NCBI RefSeq assembly: GCF_002127325.2
Contig: NC_035440.2
Coordinates: 76,006,982-76,070,981 of the forward strand
DNA from: Helianthus annuus
Lineage: Eukaryota; Streptophyta; Magnoliopsida; Asterales; Asteraceae
Length of the DNA: 64,000 nucleotides
Direction: 5' to 3'
Under the pieces are notes generated by a model that saw nothing but the letters and a program-made list of their open reading frames with translations, made no database searches and was not told the origin of the DNA. The position numbers and the translations under genes are program-made. Below are positions 1 through 10,889 of the stretch, piece by piece (positions within the stretch are counted from its first letter, which is position 1; every line of letters begins with the position of its first letter).

Positions 1-109
1 GTAGATGTATCATCTCCTGAATTTCCAGCAAAAGCGTACATGTCGCTAAACGGGTTCATGAAAATGTCGTCCATCATGAATGTACCTATCAGGAAAATCA
101 ACAAAATGC

Positions 110-320
110 ACTTTGAGCGAAATCAGACAGATAAGCGAAATCAACAATATATGACTGATAAGCGAAATTAGCACTATGTCACAAAAGCGAAATCAAAGAT
201 TTAAGTCCCTACGAGCGAAATTAGGATATATCTAAGATTATATCCTTATGAGCGAAATCAATCAGGTTCTTATGAGCGAAATTAGCAGTTACAAGCGCGA
301 TATCCGTAAAAGCGAAATTA
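110..320. repeat. GCGAAAT word array in the Copia-A leader
   Basis: About nine copies of (g/a)agcgaaat(c/t)a occur with irregular 15-30 bp spacing, so this is not a simple tandem repeat. In element sense the word reads ATTTCGCT(C/T). Confidence 0.8.
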
Positions 321-530
321 GGTTTTTAGCTAATTTTCACCATTTTTAGTCCGAATTTTAAGCTGATTCTTTCTAGGGTTTGTTATTTCTATGTTTTACA
401 CGTTATATCCAAAATTCAGTCCATTTCAACCGTAGGAACCAGTTCAAATCAGAAAAGTATGAGAAGAAGTGAGTAGAAGTAAGAGAATCTGGTAGAATCA
501 AGCTGTAGTAGTATGAACTCCTCGTCCTGA

Positions 531-542
531 GCTCTGATACCA
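531..542 (-). other. Primer-binding site of Copia-A
   Basis: The minus-strand sequence TGGTATCAGAGC is complementary to the 3' end of initiator tRNA-Met, the usual primer of plant LTR retrotransposons. It lies two bases inside the LTR end at 545, which fixes the element's orientation as minus. Confidence 0.85.
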
Positions 543-752
543 CTTGTTGGACCGTTCTATGACCCTGAAAAGTCAGTTAAGGCAGTTCATCTTTGTGTAC
601 AAAGGCGGAATCAGTGTAGACAAAGTAACAACAGCTTTTCCTTTCAATTTCCTTCTCTATTAATGCTTTCTGAGTAGATTTTGACAGAGTTTCGTCACCT
701 AGCACATGACCTGATTTCGCTCCAATGGTTTTAAATGAGATTACACATGGGG

Positions 753-760
753 TATTTATA
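753..760 (-). promoter_or_regulatory. TATA box of the Copia-A LTR
   Basis: TATAAATA in minus sense sits in the LTR with the GCGAAAC array immediately upstream. It is the expected U3 promoter of the element. Confidence 0.6.
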
Positions 761-774
761 GATGTGATCATGTA

Positions 775-910
775 AGCGAAACCCCAATGTAACCTATGAG
801 CGAAACCCCCTAATGACCCTAAGAGCGAAACCCCACTCTAACAATGTACACATGAGCGAAATAGCATCTATATGATTTCGCTTATAATGACACATATGTC
901 ATTATGAGCG
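775..910. repeat. GCGAAAC/GCGAAAT word array in Copia-A U3
   Basis: Six copies of the GCGAAA word, one of them inverted at about 874, lie just upstream (minus sense) of the TATA box. It is the same word as in the leader array. Confidence 0.75.
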
Positions 911-1015
911 AAATTAACACTCTAAAACCCTAATTTCTGAATTTCAACTTCGTACAACCTTTCTAGACCTAAGACTTAATATAGACATAGTCAACAGACA
1001 TTCAGTGCACCAACA

Positions 1016-2332
1016 GTAAGGATGTCCTCCGTAGAGTACCCAACATGGTATGGGTGGTACGGGTCAGACAGTGGCATGATAGGGGGCGTAGTCCATAAGA
1101 ATGGCTCGCTCGATGGCATGAATGATGGTGCAGTATGTGGTGCAGCAAAAGGAAACTGTGATGTGAATGATAAGGTGATGACAGCATGGGTGGAACAGGG
1201 ATAGGCGGTTGCCTAGATGACCCCTCTCCAGGACGCGACGACGGTATGTCCTGAAGAAACGTGATAGGTAGATTAGTGCGGTGAACATCCGTGGTGTGTG
1301 GGGGAAACAAATGAACATCAGTGGGTGCAGACACGGGTGCTACTGGGGTGTAACAGGGAACACAAATGGTGGATAATCGTCATGGTCATCGATCCACCCG
1401 TTACGGGTGTCGGCGTAACGTGGATCTATATGAGTAGCAAAAGGTGCACGGTCATACAATACCGACACAGGATCAGGAATCGGTGCATTAACAACATGAT
1501 CATCTATCAAGAGTGGAACATCAACGGGAAGGTCAGCAACGGGTACATCATCAACAAAGGGTGCAATGGCTGGTGCATCATCATGAACGGGGTCATGCTC
1601 TAATGCAGGGTCAGGAGCAGCTAAAGGCTCTGGGGCCACAGTAGGCTCCGGGTCAACAAGATCCATATCGAAGTCAGTATGGTCGTCAAACAAAGGATCG
1701 ATAGGAGCTATGGGTGCCTCTAGGGGCTGATCCATGTGGATAAACTCGATCTCCTGGTCTGGGTCGAAATCAGGGGGAAAGACTGGATCCAAATCATCAT
1801 CGACCTCATGGTCAAACTCGAACTCATGCGATGGACCAGGTTCAGCTGACATCGCTACGTTAGGGTCAGAAGAGTGAGGCTGCACTCCATGGTCGTTTAA
1901 CGATGCAGACGCCACAGACTCCAATGAGTCCGGGACAGGTGAACCAACAGGAAGCTCCTCCACAGGGGCCTCAATGAGAAGAAGATCATCAGCAGTAATA
2001 GGGGCCCCGCCCTCATAGTCAGCCTCAGGTAGGTCCTCCTCAAACAGATCGATATCGTCGTCAGAAACGACATCGAGGGGCATATCTACTACTGGGTAAG
2101 CAGCAAGCGGTATAGGAGCAGGGATCACCGCAAGTGGTAAATCCCCGGCAGGAAGGCCATCAGCAGGCTCAACTCCGACGTCAGGCAGCGCGAACAACTG
2201 GAAGTCATCGTCGTCAGTGCTGCTGGTGTCTGATGTGTAGACCTCTCGCTCTGACGGAATCTCGTCATCTGATACGATCGCCATGGGATCTAAGGTATCC
2301 CTGTGTCTGAGGATAATGGCATGATGTCTGTA
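1016..2332 (-). pseudogene. gag: Gypsy-B gag, N-terminal part, cut by Copia-A
   Basis: This is the first coding region after the Gypsy-B 5' LTR, PBS and leader. The long open stretch (1340-2365, 341 codons) is extremely acidic and proline-rich, with an Asp/Glu/Ser-rich start around MAIVSDDEIPS and runs such as DDDDF and DDDIDLFEEDLPEADY. Near 1338 a one-base frameshift breaks the frame, which then resumes toward 1016 where Copia-A interrupts it. A pyrimidine-rich TTGTGTTACAG on minus (about 2330) looks like a 3' splice site, so the codons upstream of it may be intronic. The acidic pre-capsid region is recognised from repeat-borne plant proteins by general look only; its molecular role is unknown to me. 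Confidence 0.5.
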
Positions 2333-2365
2333 ACACAACCATACATATGCACAAATAATCAACAT
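1340..2365 (-). CDS. Acidic proline-rich ORF of Gypsy-B (gag-linked)
   Basis: The 341-codon reading frame has a likely initiation at the internal ATG near 2283 (MAIVSDDE) rather than the first ATG, because the first 27 codons look like intron plus leader. The composition is about one quarter Asp/Glu, with many Pro and Ala and almost no Lys. No zinc knuckle, protease or membrane segment is visible. It lies between the Gypsy-B PBS and the Copia-A insertion, where gag begins in Ty3/Gypsy elements. A host gene fragment cannot be excluded from this window alone. Confidence 0.5.
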   Translation of the reverse strand: MLIICAYVWLCYRHHAIILRHRDTLDPMAIVSDDEIPSEREVYTSDTSSTDDDDFQLFALPDVGVEPADGLPAGDLPLAVIPAPIPLAAYPVVDMPLDVVSDDDIDLFEEDLPEADYEGGAPITADDLLLIEAPVEELPVGSPVPDSLESVASASLNDHGVQPHSSDPNVAMSAEPGPSHEFEFDHEVDDDLDPVFPPDFDPDQEIEFIHMDQPLEAPIAPIDPLFDDHTDFDMDLVDPEPTVAPEPLAAPDPALEHDPVHDDAPAIAPFVDDVPVADLPVDVPLLIDDHVVNAPIPDPVSVLYDRAPFATHIDPRYADTRNGWIDDHDDYPPFVFPVTPQ

Positions 2366-2700
2366 AAGATCGAATAAACATGTAAGTCACCATAAAGTAA
2401 ACAAATAATTCTCCTAGTCTCTCTAGACTAACTCCCTGGCTTCATAGACCAAAACCTCCCCAATCTCAAAGATTGGACCCCTCAGTCTTCATGACTGAAC
2501 CTCCCCAGCCTTTAGGGCTGAACTCCCTCAGTCCTTAAGACTGAACCATAAATTTTGAAAAAGTGCTCGTACTTTTTGTTCGTAAAAATGTTTTGTATCC
2601 TGGATCTGGACGTAATGTATGCAATGTAAAAATATTTTCATGAGAGCCCTAGTGATCATAGTCTAGACTCGAGAAAGAATCCTAGTTCGCTATGATCTAT
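2333..2700 (-). other. Gypsy-B leader with CTGAACC word array
   Basis: Untranslated leader between PBS and gag. Between 2405 and 2550, phrases of the type 'ctcccTcagtcttcatgactgaacc' recur about five times with the word cagtct/gactgaac on alternating strands. This is a degenerate phrase repeat of unknown role, possibly inside a 5' intron. Confidence 0.5.
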
Positions 2701-2713
2701 GCTCTCATACCAA
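2701..2713 (-). other. Primer-binding site of Gypsy-B
   Basis: Minus-strand TTGGTATGAGAGC matches the initiator tRNA-Met PBS with one change (C to G), and sits two bases from the LTR end at 2716. Confidence 0.7.
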
Positions 2714-4001
2714 GCTGTCACACCCTGGCTTTTGCGGAAGCGTGGGTTTATTTTGTGTGACTTCTTAATACCATAGCATAATCACAATAATGCTATATGA
2801 GTCAAAACATATGATGTTTATCCATCAACCAAGTTTAAAAAGTTAACACGGCAACATTGTTTTTAAAAGTCGACACCACAAACCAAATACAACCATGACA
2901 TAATGAAAACATGTTCAACGACATAACGAAAGACATGAACTAAAAACACAGTTTAAGACTTGTGACTCGTCCAGGCAAAAGTCACAATCCCTAAACTCGG
3001 ATGACATCATTTCTCCTACGCAGCTTGATGACATAGCATACCTTGCCAGATCCCTTAATTTCCTGAAACACATGCAATTTGAAAAATCAACAAAAAGTTG
3101 AGCGAGTTCATGTAAAAGTGAGTATGAATAAACCTTTAAAGTATGTATAAAAAGTCCCTGGTATGTAGCAATAAGGAAAAAAAAAAGAGATCACCAATGG
3201 GTTGCAAAGCCACTGGTATGTGTGAGAAAGTGCAGGGAAACTCAAACCTAGCAAATTTGTTACCGGGCTTCAGCTGTATGACACAGTCACCTCTATGGGC
3301 CTCCCCGGCCTCACGGGTGTGGGCTCGCTACACCCAAATAGATCTATCACTCTTGTGTCCCTCGGTCCTACAACGAGGATTAATGGCCTCGAGTGTTGTA
3401 CCCACCCCTCACATGATCTAGTAGTATAAACCCTCCCTACGCTAACCATACCATGTAATAAACGTTTGTAATAATTGTCGCATGTATTTCACCCCCGAAG
3501 TATAAAACTGAAAACAGTAAAGAGAAAAGAGGGACATGAACTCACAGAAGTGCGTCTCGTGAAATAGTCGATCCCAACTCAACCTGCTGCGTGACGACCT
3601 ACATGTACTAATTCCTATTAGACGGATGGCCGTGCCTTGGCTTAAGGTTTAACGTTTTTGGAGAAATAGTTAGGTAACTATTTCGTATTCACACTTCTTA
3701 ATTATTTTATATTCGTATTTCCTTCCCAAGGATGGGGGTAATAATACATGTGTGCTTTATAATTCTGAAAATATATTTTTAAGTCTCACTTGAAAATATA
3801 TTTTAATCACTTGTCAAAAATACTTTAATTCCAAAATATATATATTTTTTCCCAAAAATATTATATTTCATTTCGTAAACTTTTCCAAAATAATATTTCA
3901 CCAAAAATGTACAACTAGGAGTATTTATTTTGTGAGAGCGTTGGTATTATTTTGGAGTCGTAATTTCACGGTATTTCCAAGTTATATTATTTTTACCTAA
4001 A

Positions 4002-4006
<5 letters not shown>

Positions 4007-4055
<49 letters not shown>
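4007..4055. repeat. (TA)n microsatellite
   Basis: A perfect dinucleotide run of about 49 bp lies inside the Gypsy-B LTR; the related solo LTRs lack it. Confidence 0.95.
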
Positions 4056-4060
<5 letters not shown>

Positions 4061-5318
4061 TCACAAAACAAGCAATCACACAAGCATTTTATTATAAAAT
4101 ATATATTCTAAATATATATTTATCAAATTTTATTTATGAAAATCCACCTCTGATACTTAGTAATTTTTGTAATAAAAATCATGGCGAAGTTTATTTAGAA
4201 AACCTAGTTAAAAATATATTTGTAAATATTTGTTAGAAAATATTTCTAAGTGTTATATTTCTGGAAAAATTTCGCCAAAGTTTCCTCTGTAAATGGAGGT
4301 GTCCATGCTTTTAGCATATCATTTTCTTTTGAGAAATCATTCAAACAATCAATAATCAACAACATACAACCTTTATCTTGACAAAATAAGCCCAAATCAT
4401 AAACTCATGAACTTGAAGGTTTTGTAAAAATTATGTAGTAAATTACTAACATATTTAGTAGGTCTTGTTATCCTTCAAAATATGATTAGTTTCTTGAAAA
4501 CCTTATTTTTAAAGAACTTGAAGTTTCACAACTTCTAGTCAAGATTTACAAAAATATTTCCTTGTTAAATTTTCTTGTTACACAAGTGTTTACTCACTTG
4601 TTTACTCACTAAAAATGCTTTTAGTTCATACAAGATCCGGGTTTTAACAAAACTATTATTTTTCACTTGGTTCTTCCAAAAAACCACTTGTAGATCTTTA
4701 GATCTACAAGTTTGTAACCTTATTTTTCAAGAAAAATTACATTTATCCAAGTTCCAAGTTCATGGATAGATGGATTCATCATCTTTCATATTTCTAACTT
4801 TTACATCCTACTAGTTTATGTTCTTAAACATGAACTAGTATGTCTAGATGATGATCCATCTTGCTTCTACTAACAAACAACATGTAATAATCATAACTAC
4901 ACAAGATTTACATGATTTACCCATCTATCTTCTCTTTATCCACCCTTTATCACTTTATGTTTAAGACTTGTTCATGTTCTTTAGAGTTTCTTAACTTTTT
5001 ATCATTCTATCATCTATTAACCACTAAATACAAGAACAAGATGATGTTTTAGAACACTTACTACCAGCACAAGGCTAGGGGAGAAACAAAGCGTAAAAGT
5101 GGTGGATAAAAGAAAACTAGAGTGGTTCTTGAACTTCCGAGTGCACCAAGCTTGTTTGTAGGACTCCTTGCACCTTTGAGTGTATGAAAATGGCTTGAAC
5201 AAAGGTTGATGATGGTGGTAGTATGGTGAGGTGGTGGCGGCCGTGAATGGTGTAGGAGGGAAGGAGAGAAGTTGGTGTTTGATGGGTTAGATGAAATGAA
5301 GGTGTGATCTTGTGGGTT

Positions 5319-5326
5319 TATTTATA
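5319..5326 (-). promoter_or_regulatory. TATA box of the Gypsy-B LTR
   Basis: TATAAATA in minus sense, at the same relative place as the TATA box of solo-F at 16124-16131, about 115 bp downstream of a sense C-run. Confidence 0.6.
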
Positions 5327-6197
5327 AACTAACTTTCAATTTTAACCAACATGCAATATGCTTCCAAATGTCCAACATATGTAATATTATAATCAAAAGC
5401 AAGCAAGGGTGGGTCACCCTAGTGGTGACCGTCGCATGGGGGGGGGGGTATGGGGTTGGGTGGTGATGTGAGGGTAACTAATTTAGTTGAAATCTAATGA
5501 TATTTAGTTAGTGTGTAAGTGTGTTGCATAATATAAGATGTGTTAGGGTGTTCGGGGACCCTAACTAGCTCAGAAAAGTAAAAACAATGTATTTGGCAAA
5601 ATTTTTGTGTTCCGGGTAAAGTCTGGTTGTTCGGTTGGATGTTGATCCGTTAAAGTGCTAAATAAAGCTTTAAAGTGTCTTTTATATTGTTTTCAGTAAC
5701 ACATTAAATTCCCAACACTTTGGAAAATATCTAGGACTATTTTACCAAGTTTTTGCACTTTACTAGCATTGTTAAATGCTGAATTTTGGTATTTAGTGCA
5801 GAATTCTGCACTTAAAGCATGTTTTAGGCACTTCCGGGCACTATAACTATCACCTAGTGACGCAGTTTTAGGATCCTCACCTCCCTACACTCCCTACTAG
5901 TGTAGTATTCCATTCCTGGCTCATACTGGCCTCAGAAACAATGTCTGTCTAGTGCTGGCAATGTCAGCATGTTTACTGGGTTATCCGCTCACTGTGCTAA
6001 CTGTGCTTTGTGCATCAAGTTTGTCAATAATGTTTGTGTGTAATAAATAGAGTGACAATGTGAAATGTGATGCATGAGTATGTATGTATCAGAAATCAGA
6101 AAGCAGTTTAATCATAATTGTAATCAAGCACGGTAATTAAGCACTAATTAAATGTTAATTAATTTGTACGGATACCTGGATTTGTGAGGTTGTCACA

Positions 6198-7399
6198 ATT
6201 TGAAAGACCCGATCATTGGTCTTTTTACCTTCTTCAGGTTTCTTTGCATACTTTGGGCAGTTGGACTTGATATGCCCATTCTCGTTACAGTTGTAATAAG
6301 TCGCATCCTTTATCTTCTTACAATCCAACGTTTTATGCTCATTCGATTTGCAGATCCCACAAGCCCTAGGCTGCGATTGGGATTTTGACTTGAAACCTTC
6401 ACTTTCCTAGATGATGCTTTTTGCAGGTTTTACACTTGGGCTTCTCCCCCGACTGCTGATCATTCTTTTTGAACCCGAAACCCTTCTTGTTCTCAGAGTT
6501 CCCCTTATGTTTCTTATCAGAACGGCGTGAGTTCTCATCCTCACATTTCCTTTTCCCTTCATCAGAATTCATGTGCGATCTCTGCCTTACCGCATCGAGA
6601 GTAAGAGATAACGACAGATCAACCACTGACCTAAAGGTAGTAGGTCTTGATGCTTTCATACTTGCTTTAATTTCCGGAGCTAAACCTCCAATAAAACAAG
6701 CTATGCGTTTTGGTTCCGGTGTAACCAAGTATGGAACCAATCGAGACATGGTGTTGAAACTTGTAAGGTATGCCTGGCAGTCTAAGTTCTTCATGACCAA
6801 TGTCAAGAAATCAGTCTCAATTATCTCAACTTTATGTTGAGGACATAAATTCTCTTTGATTAAAGCAACAAAATGATCACAAGTCAGATTATATAACGGA
6901 ATCTTTCCAGTAGCTTGGATTAGGGACCTCCACCAAGGTAGAGCTTCTCCTTTAAAAGATTGCGAGACAAACTTCACAATATCATGATCTGCACTCCACT
7001 AATATCAACCACTGTATCCATCTAATCTAGCCACGTCATGCAATCAATGGCTCCTTTCTCCCTTGTAAAGTCTTTGGGCTTGCAGGAGACGAAATACTTA
7101 TAAGAACAGGTCTTAACACATGGTTCTTGATTAAGCTCAACCTTTTTAGACGGGACACTCGTTTGGTTTGACGAATGATGAGAATCGCTCTTGCGAGCTG
7201 TACGAGTCTTAGAGGGTGGTTTTGGATGAGGTACATATAGGGTCTTGCTCCGAGTACCACTTGATTCTCTAAACTGCCTGTCTATGGCTTTAGTAACAAC
7301 ATTGTCAATCAATGCTTGAAGATCCGCACCAGTTACGTTGATTCTGGTAGTATCATTATTCTCTCTCGGGTGACTGTTTACCTCGCCGGATCCAGCCAT
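6198..7399 (-). pseudogene. gag: Gypsy-C gag, broken and cut by Gypsy-B
   Basis: Minus-strand gag starts at 7399 (MAGSGEVNSHPREN). The N-terminal part runs to an in-frame TAG near 7020; after a frameshift, the capsid part 6399-6977 carries the typical plant Ty3 retrotransposon-gag features (FKGEALPWWRSL, LTCDHFVALIKENLCPQ, YLVTPEPKRIACFIGGLAPEI). It leads into Lys-rich sequence and Cys motifs starting CKTCKKHH; a second frameshift near 6405 restores a CCHC-type knuckle (CNENGHIKSNC, about 6250-6290). The frame ends at 6198 where the Gypsy-B LTR begins, so protease and pol are outside the window or lost. The function would be the virus-like-particle capsid and RNA packaging. Confidence 0.8.
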
Positions 7400-8116
7400 G
7401 TAGCTTGATTGCTACATAAAAATGATGACAATGATTCATTCAGAAGTCTTTAATGGAATTGTCTTTTATGGCAATTCACTAACCATGGTAACTATAAACC
7501 ATATTGGTTAATTTAATTTTATTTAAATTTTTATTAACTTTATCCAGTTAAAACTATTAAGGATAATAGGGTGGCATACAAAAGGCCAAGTCACAAGGAC
7601 AATTCTAATTCATAAGCCATGATTTTTATAGAATAAAAGCATTTAGGTTTGAACATAGTTCATTACCTTTTCTTGACAGGGAGTCGTAGACTACAACTGT
7701 ATTTTGTCTTATAGGACAAATAATATGGCCCGCAGGCACATCATCACTAATGGATGTTTAAATTTAATAAAGAAAAGATTTGGAAGAATCCAATATATGG
7801 ATGACTTATGTGATTTTATCGAATCACATTTGTCAGGAGTGTTAACATGTTTTCAGATGTTAGCAAGGATTTGAATCTTAAAAAGGATTTACCATCATGG
7901 CCCTGTCTTAAAATGACATGTAGGCTAGGTGATACCTTCAAGATTTTCTTTCAATATTTAATGGTAGAATAATATAAAATGAAATGTTTATGTTGATTTA
8001 TTTCATATATTATATTCATACATATAATGATAAATGAAATTTTAAAATTAAAACATTCCATTAAATAAAGAGAAGTACATAGATGCCCTAAACGGGACTT
8101 TTAAACAAATAAATTG
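7400..8116 (-). other. Gypsy-C 5' untranslated leader
   Basis: About 0.7 kb of AT-rich non-coding DNA between the gag start and the estimated LTR edge. I find no PBS of the initiator-tRNA type here, so the left LTR edge is uncertain. Nothing else is recognisable. Confidence 0.4.
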
Positions 8117-8954
8117 TCCACATAGGGCAGAAACATCGGGGCGTGGCACTAATGGCGGAACAGATTGTTCTAGAGAAATTCCATAACAATTAATTTACCG
8201 GATAGTTTAAATATCACGTCCCATACCGTAACCCATCAAGTAACAAAGTTATTACAGACTTCGGTATCTCAAAAACAATAAACATGTTCCGACAACTCAG
8301 ATTAAAATAAGTACAGACAACTATTTGCTGGTTACTAAGACTCTTTCCTAGCCTTGATTTCCAAGCAAATAGACATCCTAAGCACCTGTCACATACGTTA
8401 AAATAAAAGTCAATACACATAGTGTAAAGGCGAGTATACAAGTTTGATAATAGCATATAGAGTTCGAAATAGTTGACGCATAACCAACACGTACACTGAG
8501 TAAAACGAAGCATGTTAGTTATCGACATAAACCTATCGATACCAATGACTACGGGTTGACTGCCCAGGGCAGTTCGTAATACATGATCACCACTGTAATC
8601 CATGCAAATAATTGTCCTTAACAACCCCCGCGTGAGCGGGTGCTGAGTCCAAAATATAGTACTATCGTTGCTAAGGCAGGTAGACAGCATTCCATGTGTA
8701 AACATAACAAACAGCATTCATTAAGTCATGTATAACATGCGATAACGATTAGCGTTTAAAGTATTGCGTAGTGTATTCGATGTGATTTGATATAAGTAAC
8801 GTATGTAACACCCAAAAGTGCGTAAAGAAAAAAGGGATCGAGTATACTCACAGCGGTTGATGGATTGAAGGGAGCGCTTGAGAGTAGGGTTAGCCTAATT
8901 AGATCGATAGCATAAAGATAAGAGACGCGTAAAACGATACAAGGTGTGAGTGGG

Positions 8955-9540
8955 TCGGATAGCAGTTCGATCGGATGGAAATCCTATCGAACAGTCTATC
9001 GTGCGGACGACAATCCGTTCGGACGGTGGTCCGGTCGGACGGTGGTCCGGTCAGATGACTGTTCGAGTGGATTGTTTCTTCCTTTGAGAAGGGTGTGTTT
9101 GTGTATGATGATTTGGCTTTTAAAGTTTTTGTTGTAGCATTTGAAAACATTGAAGTATCTCTACCCTTCAGGTCGGTCAATCGGACGGTCGTCCGATCGG
9201 CCGGTCATCTGATCGGCCGGCAACCCGTTTGGCTGGGCACTTCAGCGAGAACAAGTTCACAGCAGGATGTCACTCGATCCGACAGCAGTTCGATCAGGCG
9301 GCATTCCTAGTGCATTGAACATGTTGAAGATTGTTTACGTGTAGAAGTTCAAATGTCTCATGGTTCGAATGGCCGATCGATCGGATGGTAGTTCGATCGG
9401 GCAACACTTTGTTCAACATTCAACTTTGTAGGTTGGCAAAAATGGTGAAGTGTGGGTCCCAAGGTGCTAGTCATTCGGCTGACCGGTCGTTCGGGTGACT
9501 GTCCGTTCGGACAGCAGTCCGATCGGACGACACCCCGTCC
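8955..9540. repeat. CGATCGG/TCGGACGG word array, downstream block
   Basis: More than fifteen irregularly spaced variants of gatcggacggt, tccggtcggac and cgatcgg occur on both strands, three of them clustered around 9010-9050. The word is near-palindromic and CpG-rich, in otherwise AT-rich sequence. Confidence 0.8.
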
Positions 9541-10203
9541 TGGTCGACTTGTTCGTCTTACACTTGGTTGTTCTGATTGTTTGTCGTTTTATCGAGATGC
9601 TTTTGATAACGTGTTAAGCAACAGAAACCTCGTCAATACTTGGTATTCCTGATCAGACAGGAATCACCCAAATCCGGTCAGTTAACTGTTCTAGACGGTG
9701 TTCCAAGTTTAACCCGTAATCGGTAACCCTCGTCGATAGGATCCGGATCTTGGACCAGCAAATCCACAAAAATGAGTAGGAAGTCGGTACAAACTCCGAT
9801 TCTATCGGTCTTGACTGCGTTGAGTGTAAAGGAGTTGAAAGGAAGTTAGAGACCATCTTCCAATCCTTTTTCACCATGAATGCGTTTAGATCTATGCAAG
9901 ATCTTTGTTTATTTGTGTGGAAATCAGTTAGATCTAAGTTGTTCTTGGTGGATTCAAGCCGAAACATGAAGTTCTTCAAGAACACATGATGACGTCATCC
10001 TAGAACACCTTGGATCTTGATGATTTCACAGTTAAAAGTTAAGATTCAAAAGACAGAAAGGTATAGGAGTGCGTGTAGATTAAGAAAGTACAAGATTTAG
10101 GACGAGATCTTATCGGAATCGAGAGAAATCGAAGAAAAGGTGAGGAGGGCGTGTTGTTCGGTCAGAGAGTTGCCAAAAGTAGAAAGAATGAAAGTGACCG
10201 GGG

Positions 10204-10211
10204 TATTTATA
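10204..10211 (-). promoter_or_regulatory. TATA box of the Gypsy-C LTR
   Basis: TATAAATA in minus sense, followed upstream (higher coordinates) within 20 bp by the second TCGGACG array. Confidence 0.6.
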
Positions 10212-10224
10212 GAGTTCCAAAAGA

Positions 10225-10335
10225 GGAAAGGGCTGGCCGATCGACCAGACAGCTCGATCGGACAGCCTGTCCGATCGGACGGTAGTCCGATCGAACGGCT
10301 GGTCGATCGGCTGGTCGCCTGATCGATCAGTCGCT
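10225..10335. repeat. CGATCGG word array in Gypsy-C U3
   Basis: About eight copies of the same word as in 8955-9540, packed into 110 bp immediately upstream of the TATA box. Confidence 0.8.
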
Positions 10336-10889
10336 TGATCTGAGCGTTTTGCGCGACGAGTTTTGCCGTTTCGATTTCGATTGCGAGTGATGCGATAGAG
10401 TTTCCTTATTCAAATTACTTTTAATCCCAACTACTCATATCTCACGCTATCTCTTCTCCACTAATTATCATACTATATCAACTTACAATCATCGTTATTT
10501 CGTATTCGTTCTGCATTTGCGATTCGATTGCGATTGAGTTCGATCGCGATTCGATTAATTACCACACATAACATAAATAAACATGCACAAGTAACACATA
10601 AGGCACACACACACGTATAACAGTAATCAATGATGCGTATTTCGAGTTGCGAGCGCGATTGCGATAAGCGATAAAACGATTAAACATACGAGAAATGGCG
10701 AGTAAACTTCGATTATTAATAGATACTCCACATAATACAACTAACGTAGGTGATAAATTAGACTAATTATAAGTCAAAGAAGTCAAAACAGGATTAGAAC
10801 AAGGGGTGACAGATCGCAATTAGCGATCTTTTCTTTCTTTGACTTAAATCTTGACTTTGACTTTGAATTTCGGAACACGGGGTGTTACA

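Larger units (their letters stand above)
1..544 (-). mobile_element. Copia-A internal leader (5' end of a minus-strand Ty1/Copia element)
   Basis: This is the untranslated leader of a Copia element read on the minus strand; the rest of the element lies beyond the left edge. A primer-binding site matching plant initiator tRNA-Met (gctctgatacca on plus, 531-542) sits two bases from the LTR at 545. No gag reading frame is visible yet. Between about 110 and 320 the word GAGCGAAAT/AAGCGAAAT recurs about nine times at irregular spacing. Identification as Copia is inferred from the short LTR and PBS spacing; pol is not in view. Confidence 0.7.
545..1015 (-). mobile_element. 5' LTR of Copia-A
   Basis: The 471-bp LTR has 6-bp inverted ends (TGTTGG at 545-550, CCAACA at 1010-1015) and abuts the PBS on its left. 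A TATA box in minus sense lies at 753-760, and six GCGAAAC/T words lie at 775-910, directly upstream of it in the sense direction. The element interrupts a minus-strand gag reading frame of Gypsy-B at 1016; the outer 5 bp gtaag (1016-1020) would be one target duplication, but its partner is outside the window. Confidence 0.85.
2716..6197 (-). mobile_element. 5' LTR of Gypsy-B (3.5 kb)
   Basis: In element sense the LTR starts TGTGACAACC and ends GGGTGTGACA (plus 2716-6197), with the PBS directly adjoining its left end. It belongs to the same family as solo-D and solo-F: shared blocks include the 'tatgtagcaataaggaaaa', 'ttcccttcccaaggatggg' and 'ggaggtgtccatgctttta' segments. A TATA box lies at 5319-5326 and a C-run (sense) at 5438-5448. 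It contains no gene; the open frames within it are chance. It interrupts Gypsy-C gag at 6197/6198. Confidence 0.85.
8117..10889 (-). mobile_element. 5' LTR of Gypsy-C (left edge approximate)
   Basis: The right end (element start, sense TGTAACACCCCGTG) is clear at 10889, where the interrupted Gypsy-E gag begins. The left edge is placed near 8117 by resemblance of 'ggcagaaacatcggggcg' to the starts of neighbouring LTRs; this could be wrong by several hundred bases. It contains a TATA box at 10204-10211 and two arrays of the word TCGGACG/CGATCGG (8955-9540 and 10225-10335). No real gene is visible; a 167-codon frame at 8214-8717 has no recognisable features. Confidence 0.6.

Noticed and set aside
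1..345. CRISPR-like array
   Set aside because: Words of 8-9 bp with irregular spacing and no conserved long repeat; eukaryotic repeat context.
531..542. tRNA gene fragment
   Set aside because: Only 12-13 bases match the tRNA 3' end, as expected for a primer-binding site beside an LTR.
4007..4055. (TA)n as a cruciform or fragile-site signal
   Set aside because: Ordinary microsatellite in one LTR only; no other support.
8214..8717. 167-codon minus-strand frame in the Gypsy-C LTR
   Set aside because: Low-complexity hydrophobic and Cys-rich translation, no family features, lies in non-coding LTR or leader.
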